Shown: positions 1 to 7,254 of the stretch, piece by piece
Numbering within the stretch: the stretch's first letter is position 1
Layout of the letters: each line of letters opens with the position of its first letter
Assembly: GCA_038893495.1 (NCBI GenBank)
Contig: JAWARJ010000001.1
Coordinates: 947,824-1,011,823 of the forward strand
Source: Thermoproteus sp.
GTDB taxonomy: Archaea; Thermoproteota; Thermoprotei; Thermoproteales; Thermoproteaceae
Direction of reading: 5' to 3'
Length of the DNA stretch: 64,000 bases
Notes under the pieces: generated by a model
The model's database searches: none
Seen by the model: the letters and a program-made list of their open reading frames with translations, nothing else
What the model was told of the DNA's origin: nothing
Position numbers and translations under genes: made by a program

Positions 1-1394
1 TGTTGCTCCATGGTGTCCTGCAGGCGGCCTTTGAGCTCATAGACGGAGATTCCGTTTGTCTCTTTGTGTAGCAACTTATCGAATATCCTGGACTCTTCCT
101 CCTGGGCGATTTTGATATACTTTTCGTCGGTCGAGGGGGCGGGTGCCTCCATGGCGTACTTCGCCGCTTGTTCTCCCGTCAGCCTGCCCCATACAGAGCA
201 TTCGCTCAGCGAGTTGGAGCCGAGCCTATTGGCGCCGTGGACGCTAACAGAAGCAGCCTCCCCGGCAGCCCAAAGGCCTTTGACCCACTCCCCACTAGGA
301 GTCAACACCCTGCCGTAGGTGTCCGTGTGGATCCCGCCCATGGTGTAGTGGACAGCTGGGCGTACTGGTATCAACTCGCTTAGGGCGTCCACGCCGGCAT
401 ATTTATGAGCGAGCTCCCTAATGAAGGGAATCTTCTGGTTTAGCACCTCCTCGCCTAAGTGTCTTAAGTCCAGCCCCACGTAGCCCATGCCGCTCTCCTC
501 GTGGACGAAGCCTCTGCCCTCGGCTATTTCGGTCAAAATCGCCCTCGAGACTATATCGCGAGGCGCAAGCTCCATCTTCTGGGGGGCGTAGCGCTTCATA
601 AAGCGCTCGCCCTCCTTGTTGACCAGATATCCGCCCTCGCCTCTGGCGGCCTCGCTGACGAGTATGCCGCTTGGGACCAACGCCGTGGGGTGCCACTGGA
701 CGAACTCCATATCCTTAAGCGCCAGCCCGGCCCTCATGGCGTAGCCCAACATCTCGCCGGTAGTGGAGTGGGCGGTAGTGGTGAACCTATAGAGCCTCCC
801 GGCGCCTCCAGTAGCTATTATGGCGGCTTTCGCCAAAATTAACTTCAACTCGCCAGTCTTGAGGTCTATAGCCGTGACGCCCCTAAATTCGCCGTTCTCT
901 ATAATCAGTTTTGTTACGAAGTGTTCATGGTAATATTTTATATTATCAAAACGTAAAGTCTCCTGCCACAACGTCGACATTATGAAAAACCCGGTCTTGT
1001 CGGCCGCGAAGGTCGTCCTCGGGACCGACATGCCGCCAAAAGGCCTTTGGTAGATCCTCCCGTCCGGATGTCTGCTCCAAGGCACTCCTATCCTCTCCAG
1101 ATATCGGACCTCTAGGGGGGCCATCCTGACTAGGAGCTCCACCGCGTCTTGGTCGGCCAAATAGTCAGAGCCCTTTATGGTGTCGTAGGCGTGTAGGTCG
1201 AGGCTGTCGTTGTTCTTATCTGGATACAATACGGCCGACATTCCGCCCTCCGCCGAGACGGAGTGCGACCTCATCACCTGCACCTTGCTGATTATCGCTA
1301 TATCGATCTTAGCCGTATATGCGGCTTGTGCAGCGGCTCTGAGGCCTGCGATGCCTGAGCCTATTATCAACAAATCGTGCTTTAAAATCTCCAT
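1..1394 (-). CDS. sdhA: Succinate dehydrogenase/fumarate reductase flavoprotein subunit, 3'-truncated by window edge
   Basis: About 464 N-terminal residues are visible; the C-terminal part runs off the left edge. The protein would carry covalent FAD and interconvert succinate and fumarate at the membrane, passing electrons to an iron-sulfur partner and quinone. Visible signs, in order: an N-terminal dinucleotide fold ([14 protein letters not shown]), the [10 protein letters not shown] segment whose His normally holds the flavin, an HPTAL substrate motif, the catalytic-loop segment [13 protein letters not shown] with its Arg and His, and [10 protein letters not shown]. The ATG start is preceded by an exact AGGAGG ten bases upstream and by a TATA-like run. 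The other Sdh subunits are not in the window. Identification is firm; the direction of the reaction in the cell cannot be read from sequence. Confidence 0.93.
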   Translation of the reverse strand, partial: MEILKHDLLIIGSGIAGLRAAAQAAYTAKIDIAIISKVQVMRSHSVSAEGGMSAVLYPDKNNDSLDLHAYDTIKGSDYLADQDAVELLVRMAPLEVRYLERIGVPWSRHPDGRIYQRPFGGMSVPRTTFAADKTGFFIMSTLWQETLRFDNIKYYHEHFVTKLIIENGEFRGVTAIDLKTGELKLILAKAAIIATGGAGRLYRFTTTAHSTTGEMLGYAMRAGLALKDMEFVQWHPTALVPSGILVSEAARGEGGYLVNKEGERFMKRYAPQKMELAPRDIVSRAILTEIAEGRGFVHEESGMGYVGLDLRHLGEEVLNQKIPFIRELAHKYAGVDALSELIPVRPAVHYTMGGIHTDTYGRVLTPSGEWVKGLWAAGEAASVSVHGANRLGSNSLSECSVWGRLTGEQAAKYAMEAPAPSTDEKYIKIAQEEESRIFDKLLHKETNGISVYELKGRLQDTMEQ

Positions 1395-1404
1395 GATAAT
1401 TATT

Positions 1405-1422
1405 CCTCCTGTATATATATAG
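1405..1422 (-). promoter_or_regulatory. Shine-Dalgarno plus TATA-like box ahead of sdhA
   Basis: Reading leftward, a TATA-like run (TATATATATACA) is followed directly by AGGAGG ten bases before the sdhA ATG. If the TATA box is the promoter, initiation about 25 bases on would fall at the start codon and the AGGAGG would not be in the transcript. If the AGGAGG is used, transcription must start further upstream. The two signals conflict, which is unusual among the mostly leaderless genes here. Confidence 0.5.
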
Positions 1423-1649
1423 TTGCTTTAAGGCGCTAGTCGTACGGAAATGAGCCGCCCGCCAAAGCGTAAATTCAAACTATGCACAGTCGGTAGGACT
1501 TCCATATGTTGACGCCAACTTGGAGCTGTACGCCTCGTTCATGACAACGACTGGCCTATCTACGCCCGAGCGGCGCGCCATGTCTCTCGTCGGCCTTTCC
1601 GGGCGGTATCACGCTTTCTATATTTTTAAAGAAATATTGAGGCCTAATC
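1423..1649. other. Intergenic stretch with open frames on both strands; possible gene remnant
   Basis: No intact gene is supported. On the + strand a stop-free frame from about 1454 to past 1650 has well-formed codons (for example GLSTPERRAMSLVGLSGRY) but no good start. On the - strand an ATG at about 1580 opens a 34-codon frame containing RPVVVMNEAYSS, which loosely recalls the C-terminal part of some archaeal transposase-like proteins. I cannot choose between a decayed gene and chance. An A/T-rich TATA-like run at about 1619-1630 is probably the promoter of the next gene. Confidence 0.3.
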
Positions 1650-2267
1650 GTGAATGTGGGGTCTTTGGTGGTGACTGTAAGCGATAGAGGCGGCGTGGAT
1701 ACCTGCGAGGGTCAAAAAATTGCGCGATGCTGTATAGGCAACATATGCGTAGATGCTCCGGTTGATGCCAGCGTTAAGTCGGGCGTCTACGACGTATCTA
1801 AGGCTGTCGAAGATCCCTCATTGAAGTTCTGCGTTGAGGCGATAAGAGCCCGCGCACTGACGGCCGCGAAATCGGCCTTTTCGTGTCATCCACATGAGAG
1901 CGCTAGATGTGTGAATAGATTTGTGGAGTATATAGCGTTGCTCTACGGCGGGCCCGTCCTGCTGGTGGGCTATAGCGAGAGGGTAGTCAACGCCCTGGGC
2001 TCCTTGACGTCTGAACTTTACGTATACGACCCGGCTAGAATTGCGCCGAAGCCTGTCGGCTTCGTGGACGAAAAAGCGCTCCCGGACGTTATCTCCAAGA
2101 TAGGCGTTGTGGTCATAGCGCCTGGCGCCGCGACGTCTGTAGACATCAAGTCGTTAGTCGAGCTGGCCAAACAAGCCGGCAAGCCCGTGGTGGCTTATGG
2201 CGTCAGCTTCGCGGGCTTGGCGAAACAGTTGGGCATACTGCACTTCTGCCCCTACGGCAGGAAGTAG
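1650..2267 (+). CDS. Conserved hypothetical protein, C-terminal half DUF364-like
   Basis: This is a 205-aa soluble protein starting at GTG, 25 bases after the A/T-rich run TATTTTTAAAG. The first half has several Cys (including CCIGNICVDAP) and no domain I recognise. From about residue 95 it has an alternating strand-helix pattern: a hydrophobic strand then GYSERVV, a second strand ending in YDP, an acidic DVISKIGVVVIAPGA turn, and a final GKPVVAYG strand. This matches the Rossmann-like order of the DUF364 (putative heavy-metal chelation) family as I remember it. The gene stands alone and ends where a C/D guide RNA begins on the other strand. No reaction can be assigned; the DUF364 link is an inference. 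Confidence 0.7.
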   Translation: MNVGSLVVTVSDRGGVDTCEGQKIARCCIGNICVDAPVDASVKSGVYDVSKAVEDPSLKFCVEAIRARALTAAKSAFSCHPHESARCVNRFVEYIALLYGGPVLLVGYSERVVNALGSLTSELYVYDPARIAPKPVGFVDEKALPDVISKIGVVVIAPGAATSVDIKSLVELAKQAGKPVVAYGVSFAGLAKQLGILHFCPYGRK

Positions 2268-2319
2268 TCAGCTCTGGTGTTTATCGTCATTGCGTCGGAA
2301 ATACCAGCCGTCAGCACCA
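2266..2319 (-). ncRNA. C/D box methylation guide sRNA candidate (A)
   Basis: Reading leftward: box C GTGCTGA (2317-2311), 12-nt guide CGGCTGGTATTT, box D' CCGA (2298-2295), 4-nt spacer, box C' ATGACGA (2290-2284), 12-nt guide TAAACACCAGAG, box D CTGA (2271-2268). Each box differs from RUGAUGA/CUGA by at most one base and the spacings are canonical. A TATA core TTTTTAAA (about 2347-2340) lies 26 bases upstream, inside the 3' end of the preceding gene. The first guide is complementary to AAATACCAGCCG. This resembles both the 16S 530-loop region (AAUACCAGCC) and a conserved AAAUACCA segment of 23S, recalled from memory. The RNA fills the gap between two convergent genes. Confidence 0.72.
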
Positions 2320-2347
2320 TCTCTAGCCGGGTTGTCGGTTTAAAAAT

Positions 2348-2710
2348 TTAAGAGAGGGCGGCCATAAACGGCAGGGAGTAGCCGTTGGCTATTAAGGTCC
2401 CCTGCGCCGATTGTATCTGCGTCTTTGGACATATCGCGCGAACCTCCGCGAGGGCTCCGCCGGGGACGTAAACTCCGCTCGTCATATTGCACGGCATGCC
2501 GTTTAGATATACGGCGTTTATGTAGGCCGGATTTGGCCCCGGGTTCACCACGATTATCCTCAACGTCCCGTTTTGGTAGTACAACATAGCGGCCCTAATA
2601 GTGACATAGGTATTGGAGGTAGAGGTAAAAGTCGTATAGGCGTACCAAAACACGGCGAGAGCCACAGCGATCGTGAAGAATAGTAGCAGGAGGAGCGCTA
2701 AGGAGTTCAT
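2348..2710 (-). CDS. Pilin-like secreted or membrane-anchored protein
   Basis: This 120-aa protein has an N-terminal hydrophobic segment of about 20 residues (SLALLLLLFFTIAVALAVFW). A Ser/Thr/Asn-rich domain follows, with strand patterns such as LRIIVVNPGPNPAY and NGMP. This is the plan of archaeal pilin-like and archaellin-like proteins: a hydrophobic N-terminal helix and a beta-rich exterior. No typical prepilin cleavage motif (Gly followed by Glu at +5) is seen. Two Cys (in MPCNM and AICPK) could form a disulfide outside the cell. The ATG overlaps the PCNA stop codon in a TAATG junction, so the two are surely co-transcribed and probably translationally coupled. Nothing links the function to replication; the pairing is odd. 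Confidence 0.65.
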   Translation of the reverse strand: MNSLALLLLLFFTIAVALAVFWYAYTTFTSTSNTYVTIRAAMLYYQNGTLRIIVVNPGPNPAYINAVYLNGMPCNMTSGVYVPGGALAEVRAICPKTQIQSAQGTLIANGYSLPFMAALS

Positions 2711-3486
2711 TAATCAGCCCTCGGCGCCAAGATCATGGCGAAAGTCCCCGTGGCGAACTCGTAGGTGAGGCGTAGCGGCTTGGCGTCACCGAGCTCTACC
2801 TTCACCCTCTTGCTGATCCCCTTCAGTTTGCCCGAGACGTTCCTTATTAGTTCTACCGAGTACTTAGCCTTAACGGCGCCTGACGAGTTTATTTCATATA
2901 CCGATTCGCTGTCCTGGCCCAACTCAGTAGACGCTCCGCGTCCGCCTTCGCCCTCAGCCGTGAAGACCACTGAGTCCTGCGAGACCTGGATAGTCACCGT
3001 GTCGGATACGTTTTCAGCTAAAGCCATGATGTCGTCGAACACGGCCGAATCCATGAGGAACGAGGCGTCATATTCCACATTTATCTCAGGTATCTCCTCC
3101 TCTGCCAATTGCACTATGGGGAATGAGAACTTCCTATGTAGACCCACCTCGCGCCCCTTCTTGGGGTATACGAACATGAGGAACCTCTGCCTTTCCTCGT
3201 CTACGCCTATTTCGAGCTTCTCGGCCGCCCCTACCCGCTTTAGCGCGTCCTTCACAGCCGATAGGATGAGGCCTATCTTGACGTCGTGCTCGATGGAATA
3301 TTCCTCGAGGCCGCCTGCGGCGAAATCTAACTGCAATAAGGCGACCTTGCTGGGGTCTAGCGCCTTCATAGAGATCCCGTCGGCGCTAAAGTTCAGCGTA
3401 ACCTCGGGCAACATGGAGATTAACGCCTCGAAGGCGTAGCGTGGCTCCTTGCCCTTAGGGAACAAGGCGCGAGCCGCCAGGCTCAT
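2710..3486 (-). CDS. pcn: DNA polymerase sliding clamp (PCNA)
   Basis: This 258-aa protein has the length and two-domain pattern of archaeal PCNA, the ring that tethers DNA polymerase, FEN1 and ligase to DNA. Typical segments are KALDPSKVALLQLDF in the first domain, the central VQLAEEEIPEINVEYDA (interdomain linker and start of domain 2), and the closing FATGTFAMILAPR, with the hydrophobic C-terminal stretch that contacts partner PIP boxes. Crenarchaea usually carry two or three PCNA paralogues, so this may be one subunit of a heterotrimer; only this one is in the window. A TATA box about 25 bases before the ATG is shared with a guide RNA going the other way. The downstream pilin-like gene overlaps its stop codon. 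Confidence 0.93.
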   Translation of the reverse strand: MSLAARALFPKGKEPRYAFEALISMLPEVTLNFSADGISMKALDPSKVALLQLDFAAGGLEEYSIEHDVKIGLILSAVKDALKRVGAAEKLEIGVDEERQRFLMFVYPKKGREVGLHRKFSFPIVQLAEEEIPEINVEYDASFLMDSAVFDDIMALAENVSDTVTIQVSQDSVVFTAEGEGGRGASTELGQDSESVYEINSSGAVKAKYSVELIRNVSGKLKGISKRVKVELGDAKPLRLTYEFATGTFAMILAPRAD

Positions 3487-3499
3487 ATGTAGAGGTTTA

Positions 3500-3512
3500 G
3501 GATATATTAATA
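3500..3512. promoter_or_regulatory. Bidirectional TATA region between pcn and guide RNA B
   Basis: The A/T run GATATATTAATAA is about 20 bases from the pcn start on one side and about 25 bases from box C of the guide RNA on the other. One palindromic TATA region could therefore serve both divergent genes. Confidence 0.5.
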
Positions 3513-3527
3513 AGACTTAGCTGTATC

Positions 3528-3583
3528 TGGTGAAGAACACCCTGATCGCCGACTTGAAGTGACGAGTGGTATTACGACTGATC
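3528..3583 (+). ncRNA. C/D box methylation guide sRNA candidate (B)
   Basis: Order on the + strand: box C GTGAAGA (3530-3536), 12-nt guide ACACCCTGATCG, box D' CCGA (3549-3552), 6-nt spacer, box C' GTGACGA (3559-3565), 12-nt guide GTGGTATTACGA, box D CTGA (3578-3581). Boxes C, D' and C' each differ from consensus by one base and box D is perfect. The A/T run GATATATTAATAA lies about 25 bases before box C. The second guide shares nine consecutive complementary bases with GUAAUACCA of the 16S 530 region, but the bases next to box D do not pair, so the target is uncertain. No gene is seen in the remaining stretch to 3666. Confidence 0.7.
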
Positions 3584-3666
3584 TCATGAAACATCGCTAA
3601 CGCCAGAGCTCTCCCAAGCCGAGCGCGTGGAGATAGTATACTCAGTGGACAAAAGGCAGGACTCGT

Positions 3667-4707
3667 CTACTTTATGCCTTTAGCCTTTTTTATTTCTTCT
3701 ATTAACAACGGCACTATCTGCTTATAGTCGCCCACTATGGCATAATCCGCGTTCTGGACTATCGGCGCATTGGGGTCGGAGTTTATGGCCACTATGTACT
3801 TAGACTCCTGTATCCCCATCATATGCTGTACGGCGCCCGATATGCCCACAGCTATATAGAGCTTAGGCCTAATGGTCTTGCCAGTCTGCCCCACTTGTCT
3901 CGTATGTGGCGCCCAGCCCGCGCGTACAGCCATAAGCGAGGCCGCCACAGTGCCGTTAAGGAGCTTGGCCAGTTCTACCAACAACTTGAAGCCCTCAGCC
4001 GACCCGAGGCCCCTGCCGCCGGCAACCACCACATCGGCGGACTCCACAGGCGGGAGGTCAGCTATATCGCGTTCTATCCTCTTCTCCGCACCTAGGAACA
4101 CAGTCCTCCTGCCGTTAAGCTCCACAGACTCGTGGATTATTTCTCCCTTCCTGTTCACATCCCGCGGCGGCTTCGGGAAGACGCCGGGCCTCACGCTGGC
4201 CATTTGCGGTCTCCTCTGCGGCGTTTTTATCGTGGCCATTTGGGTGCCGCCGAACGTCGGACGTATTTGGAGGAGGTCTCCCGTCTTGGGGTCTATCTCC
4301 AACGCGGTGCAGTCGGCCGTGATGCCGGTGGCCAAGGTGTTCGCGATGAAGGCCGCTATTTCCCTTCCCCTCTTGGTGCCCCCTATTAGGAATATCTCGG
4401 GCTTATACTTGGCCACGACTTTGGCGATAGCGTTTGCGTACTCATATGGCGTATATACCTTTAACTCCGGATTTACGATTACGACGACCTTATCGGCGCC
4501 GTGGTATATCGCCTCTTGTGCCATTTCGTCTGTGCCTGCGACCAACACACCGCCAACTGGAGCGTTGCCCCTCTTTGCGGCTAGGTCTCTCGCCTTGCCC
4601 AATAACTCCAACGCCACGTCTTTCAGTTTAGTCCCGTCGTGCTCTAAATAGACCCAGACGCCCTTATATTCCTCCTTGTTGACCGGAGGCCAGAGCTTGC
4701 AGGGCAT
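3667..4707 (-). CDS. etfA: Electron transfer flavoprotein alpha subunit (FixB-type)
   Basis: A 346-aa EtfA that pairs with EtfB to hold flavin and pass electrons to the FixCX membrane module. The C-terminal FAD domain shows GRGLGS near residue 230, then RQVGQTGKTI, LYIAVGISGAVQH and NSDPNAPI, the classic order for this family. I chose the ATG at 4707 because it starts two bases after the etfB stop and gives a normal N-terminus (MPCKLW). An open extension further upstream lies inside etfB. It is the last gene of fixC-fixX-etfB-etfA. The presence of FixC and FixX suggests the bifurcating kind of ETF described in Pyrobaculum, which would couple NADH oxidation to quinone and ferredoxin reduction. 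That mechanism is inferred from the family. Confidence 0.93.
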   Translation of the reverse strand: MPCKLWPPVNKEEYKGVWVYLEHDGTKLKDVALELLGKARDLAAKRGNAPVGGVLVAGTDEMAQEAIYHGADKVVVIVNPELKVYTPYEYANAIAKVVAKYKPEIFLIGGTKRGREIAAFIANTLATGITADCTALEIDPKTGDLLQIRPTFGGTQMATIKTPQRRPQMASVRPGVFPKPPRDVNRKGEIIHESVELNGRRTVFLGAEKRIERDIADLPPVESADVVVAGGRGLGSAEGFKLLVELAKLLNGTVAASLMAVRAGWAPHTRQVGQTGKTIRPKLYIAVGISGAVQHMMGIQESKYIVAINSDPNAPIVQNADYAIVGDYKQIVPLLIEEIKKAKGIK

Positions 4708-4709
4708 GG

Positions 4710-5504
4710 CTACAACAGCCCCTCTTTCTTTAACTCCTCCACAAGCGCCTTTACGGACTCGCGGGGGTCGCCTTGGTATATCTTCCTCTTCCTCGGCGGG
4801 AACGTGGCGCCGGTCTGAGTCGCTACAAACGTGGGGGAGCCCTTGAGTCCTACACATTCGGGGTCCAAGCCGAGCTCCTTATTTGTAGCCTGCATTATTT
4901 TCTCCCTTGCGTTCAACTTCCTGGAGAGACTTACCTCCCTCGGCATTTGGGTGCCTTTAGCGACCGATATTAACGCTGGGAGCTCCATCTCGTAGTATTC
5001 ATCCACGCCTTCGTCCTCCAAAAACCTCTTGACTCTGATTTTATTGCCTTGTATTTCTGCATCGTAGACATAATAGACGTATGGTATATTGAGGTGAGAG
5101 GCCACTTGCGCGCCGACGTGGGCAGTCGTGCTGTCTATAGTCTCCTCCCCGGCTAGAATTAAGGTGTAGTCTGGGACGTATTTCTCTATGGTTTTGGCCA
5201 AAACGTAAGAGGTGGCCCACGTGTCGGCCCCCGCGAAGACGCGGTCGGTAGCCAATATGGCCTTGTCGACGCCCATGCCTATTAGGCTCTCGAGGGCAGG
5301 TATGCCCGACGGCGGGGCCATAGATATGGCTATCACCTCCCCTCCATATCTATCCCTCAACTTCAACGCAAACTCCACAGCGTCGCGGTCCCATTGGTTC
5401 GTCGAGAGGGGGACGCCTTCCCTCACCAACGTGCCCGTCTTTGGGTCTATCCTTATAGCAGTCGATAGAGGGACCGCCGCCTTGGTCAACACCACGAACT
5501 TCAT
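4710..5504 (-). CDS. etfB: Electron transfer flavoprotein beta subunit (FixA-type)
   Basis: This 264-aa partner of EtfA has the EtfB opening (FVVLTKAAVPL, then RIDPKTGTLVREG and the central WDRDAVEFALKLRD). It also has the nucleotide-site segments GVDKAILATDR and ILAGEETIDS, followed by VGAQVASHLNIPYV. EtfB supplies the second flavin or nucleotide site of the heterodimer. The ATG is preceded by its own TATA box about 26 bases upstream, and a 68-nt gap separates it from fixX. The last two genes may thus be transcribed both from the fixC promoter and from this internal one. The sequence cannot by itself prove electron bifurcation, but the complete FixABCX set is the arrangement seen in bifurcating quinone-reducing complexes. 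Confidence 0.93.
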   Translation of the reverse strand: MKFVVLTKAAVPLSTAIRIDPKTGTLVREGVPLSTNQWDRDAVEFALKLRDRYGGEVIAISMAPPSGIPALESLIGMGVDKAILATDRVFAGADTWATSYVLAKTIEKYVPDYTLILAGEETIDSTTAHVGAQVASHLNIPYVYYVYDAEIQGNKIRVKRFLEDEGVDEYYEMELPALISVAKGTQMPREVSLSRKLNAREKIMQATNKELGLDPECVGLKGSPTFVATQTGATFPPRKRKIYQGDPRESVKALVEELKKEGLL

Positions 5505-5524
5505 GCCGAGTCTGTAAGCCCCCT

Positions 5525-5539
5525 CTTATAAATATAATT
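5525..5539 (-). promoter_or_regulatory. Internal TATA box for etfB-etfA
   Basis: Leftward the sequence reads AATTATATTTATAAG, with its core about 26 bases before the etfB ATG. This is the spacing expected for a leaderless transcript. It lies within the fixX-etfB gap. Confidence 0.5.
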
Positions 5540-5548
5540 ACATATCTC

Positions 5549-5566
5549 GCTGAAGCTAAATTCAGC
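5549..5566. repeat. Small inverted repeat between fixX and etfB
   Basis: GCTGAA and TTCAGC form a perfect 6-bp inverted repeat around a 6-base loop (GCTAAA), just after the fixX stop. It could be a weak processing or termination hairpin, or an operator upstream of the etfB TATA box. Confidence 0.35.
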
Positions 5567-5572
5567 TGGAGG

Positions 5573-5878
5573 CTAAGAAAAGCGGTACCAAACGCCGAAG
5601 CCCGACCTCGGGTAGTTCCAGTCTATATTCTCATAGGGGCATACGACCCTACACGTGCCGCACTCTAGACAGGCCTCCGTGCTTAACACGACTATGTCGC
5701 CTTGTTGTACGTAACATTTAGCGGGGCACATATAGGTACAAGGCTTCTTCTCGCAACGCCTACACTGCTCAGGATCTTTTATCTTTATGTGGGGCCTATA
5801 TATGTCGGTATCCCACGCGTTGACGTTTAGACGCTCCTCTATCGTCAAAAACTTAACGAGAGGCTGTTGGGAGCTCAT
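5573..5878 (-). CDS. fixX: Ferredoxin-like protein FixX
   Basis: A 101-aa ferredoxin-like protein with two Cys clusters: CRRCEKKPCTYMCPAKC around residues 38-54 and CLECGTCRVVCP around residues 70-81. The C-terminal tail GFGVWYRF is typical of FixX. In the ETF:quinone oxidoreductase system FixX carries iron-sulfur centres and works with FixC, the equivalent of the fused eukaryotic ETF-QO protein, to pass electrons toward membrane quinone. The ATG overlaps the fixC stop by 4 nt (ATGA), so the pair is translationally coupled. The protein has no membrane segment and would sit on the cytoplasmic face. Confidence 0.92.
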   Translation of the reverse strand: MSSQQPLVKFLTIEERLNVNAWDTDIYRPHIKIKDPEQCRRCEKKPCTYMCPAKCYVQQGDIVVLSTEACLECGTCRVVCPYENIDWNYPRSGFGVWYRFS

Positions 5879-7149
5879 AGGTAGGCCAACGCGTACAGCA
5901 TATTTATCAGTATCTTAGTTAGGGACGCGTCGGATTCGCCTAAGGTCTTCTTGAGCGTTGAAGCCACTGTCGGCGGCCTGTCCTCGATTGTGAAATAATT
6001 GCGGGCGAAGGCGTTGGCTAGTTTGGGCAGATCGCCGAAGGCGAACCGCCCTGAGAGCACCTTATCGGCGTTCTTGAGGGCGGCCAGGTCCCTAATTATG
6101 AAGCTGTTCCTCAATTTGTCGTCGTAGCGGGACAAGGCGTCAGGCCTCCCGGCTTCTTTTATCGCCTCGGCCGCCAAAGCGCCTGAGGCCACGGCGAAGT
6201 CGACGCCTCTTATGAGCACGCCGGCGTGCATTAAAAATCCGGCCGCATCGCCAACTACGACCAGCCCGTCGTAGGAAAACCTAGGCGGCGCCATGGAGAG
6301 ACCGGCCACTGGCGTCAAGTGGGCCGAGTATTCTTGTAGATTAGCACCGGCGACCAGCTTGGCGATATATGGGTGCGTCCTGAACCGTTCCACTAAGTCA
6401 TATACGGGTGTCTTCAAATCGCGCCATGCGGTCAAGTACAGCACTACGCCCAAAGCCACCGAGTCCTTATAAGTGTAGAGGAAGCCGCCGCCAGGCAGAT
6501 ACTCGGTGGGCCACCCGGCGAAGGCCCACGCCAAGCCTTCATCCTCCGAAAGGCCCAGCCGGTCCTCCATGACCTTCCTATTTTCGAATTTGAGGACTTC
6601 CTTGGCGCCTATTGCGACTAGTTCGGGTCTCAGCCTAGGCACGACTCCAGCCCTCTCTAGCAGGAGCCTATTGACGCCTTCTGCATCTACTATATAATCC
6701 GCATAGATCTTATCGGAGCCCGATCTAATCCCGACAAATCTACCCTTTTCGTCTCTTAGGAGTTCATCTACGACGACCTCCGTGACTATCTTGGCGCCTG
6801 CAGCTGTGGCCAGCTTGCCCAGCCAGGAGGTGAAGGAGGTCAAAGACGAGACGAAGCTAGTCTTCTCTGGCTTCACCACTTCGAACTCTAGGGTTGTGAC
6901 CGACTCGTCGTCCATCAGTGATACGCGTTCCTTACGGACCCACCGATCTGTGGGTGCGTCTTTGCGGAACTCTGGCAGATATTTGTCGAGCCAGTAGGCG
7001 TATATCCTGCCCCCATAGACCTGTTTAGAGCCTGGCTCCCGCCCCCTCTCGACTACGAGGACTTTAAAACCGGCAGAGGCCAGCTTATATGCGGCGGTAA
7101 GCCCGGCGGGCCCCGCGCCCACTACTATAACATCGAATTTAGCCGACAT
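5875..7149 (-). CDS. fixC: FAD-dependent ETF:quinone oxidoreductase-like protein FixC
   Basis: A 424-aa flavoprotein of the geranylgeranyl reductase/FixC family. The N-terminal FAD fold shows GAGPAG at residues 11-16 and a VVERG acidic turn. The second FAD motif LVVVGDAAGFLMH lies near residue 300 and is followed by the region GVLIRGVDFAVASG that caps the flavin. FixC accepts electrons from EtfAB and hands them to quinone with FixX. It is the first gene of the operon. A TATA box (TTTTTAAGG) about 25 bases before the ATG indicates a leaderless message. The length is normal for FixC. Confidence 0.93.
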   Translation of the reverse strand: MSAKFDVIVVGAGPAGLTAAYKLASAGFKVLVVERGREPGSKQVYGGRIYAYWLDKYLPEFRKDAPTDRWVRKERVSLMDDESVTTLEFEVVKPEKTSFVSSLTSFTSWLGKLATAAGAKIVTEVVVDELLRDEKGRFVGIRSGSDKIYADYIVDAEGVNRLLLERAGVVPRLRPELVAIGAKEVLKFENRKVMEDRLGLSEDEGLAWAFAGWPTEYLPGGGFLYTYKDSVALGVVLYLTAWRDLKTPVYDLVERFRTHPYIAKLVAGANLQEYSAHLTPVAGLSMAPPRFSYDGLVVVGDAAGFLMHAGVLIRGVDFAVASGALAAEAIKEAGRPDALSRYDDKLRNSFIIRDLAALKNADKVLSGRFAFGDLPKLANAFARNYFTIEDRPPTVASTLKKTLGESDASLTKILINMLYALAYL

Positions 7150-7168
7150 AAGTAAAGGGATTGGGACA

Positions 7169-7178
7169 CCTTAAAAAT
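7169..7178 (-). promoter_or_regulatory. TATA box of the fixC-fixX-etfB-etfA operon
   Basis: Leftward the sequence reads ATTTTTAAGG, centred about 25 bases before the fixC ATG. No other candidate promoter lies between here and the divergent moaD-moaE gene, which has its own TATA-like CTTAAAAC near 7228-7235. Confidence 0.55.
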
Positions 7179-7254
7179 GTTGGGGATAGCTGGCGGCGAA
7201 AGAAGCGCTAGGAAACTGCCGATAACGCTTAAAACGACAGATCAGCTATATGGC

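Noticed and set aside
2765..3439. Long plus-strand frame antisense to PCNA
   Set aside because: It is a shadow of the pcn gene; Ser/Thr-rich with no signals.
4708..4857. Extended EtfA start inside etfB
   Set aside because: The extra residues are Arg/Pro-rich shadow of etfB; the ATG at 4707 gives the family N-terminus.
7177..7254. ATG at 7177 as start of the MoaD-MoaE fusion
   Set aside because: It adds 26 residues before the MoaD fold and overlaps the fixC promoter region; a TATA-like box supports the GTG at 7255.
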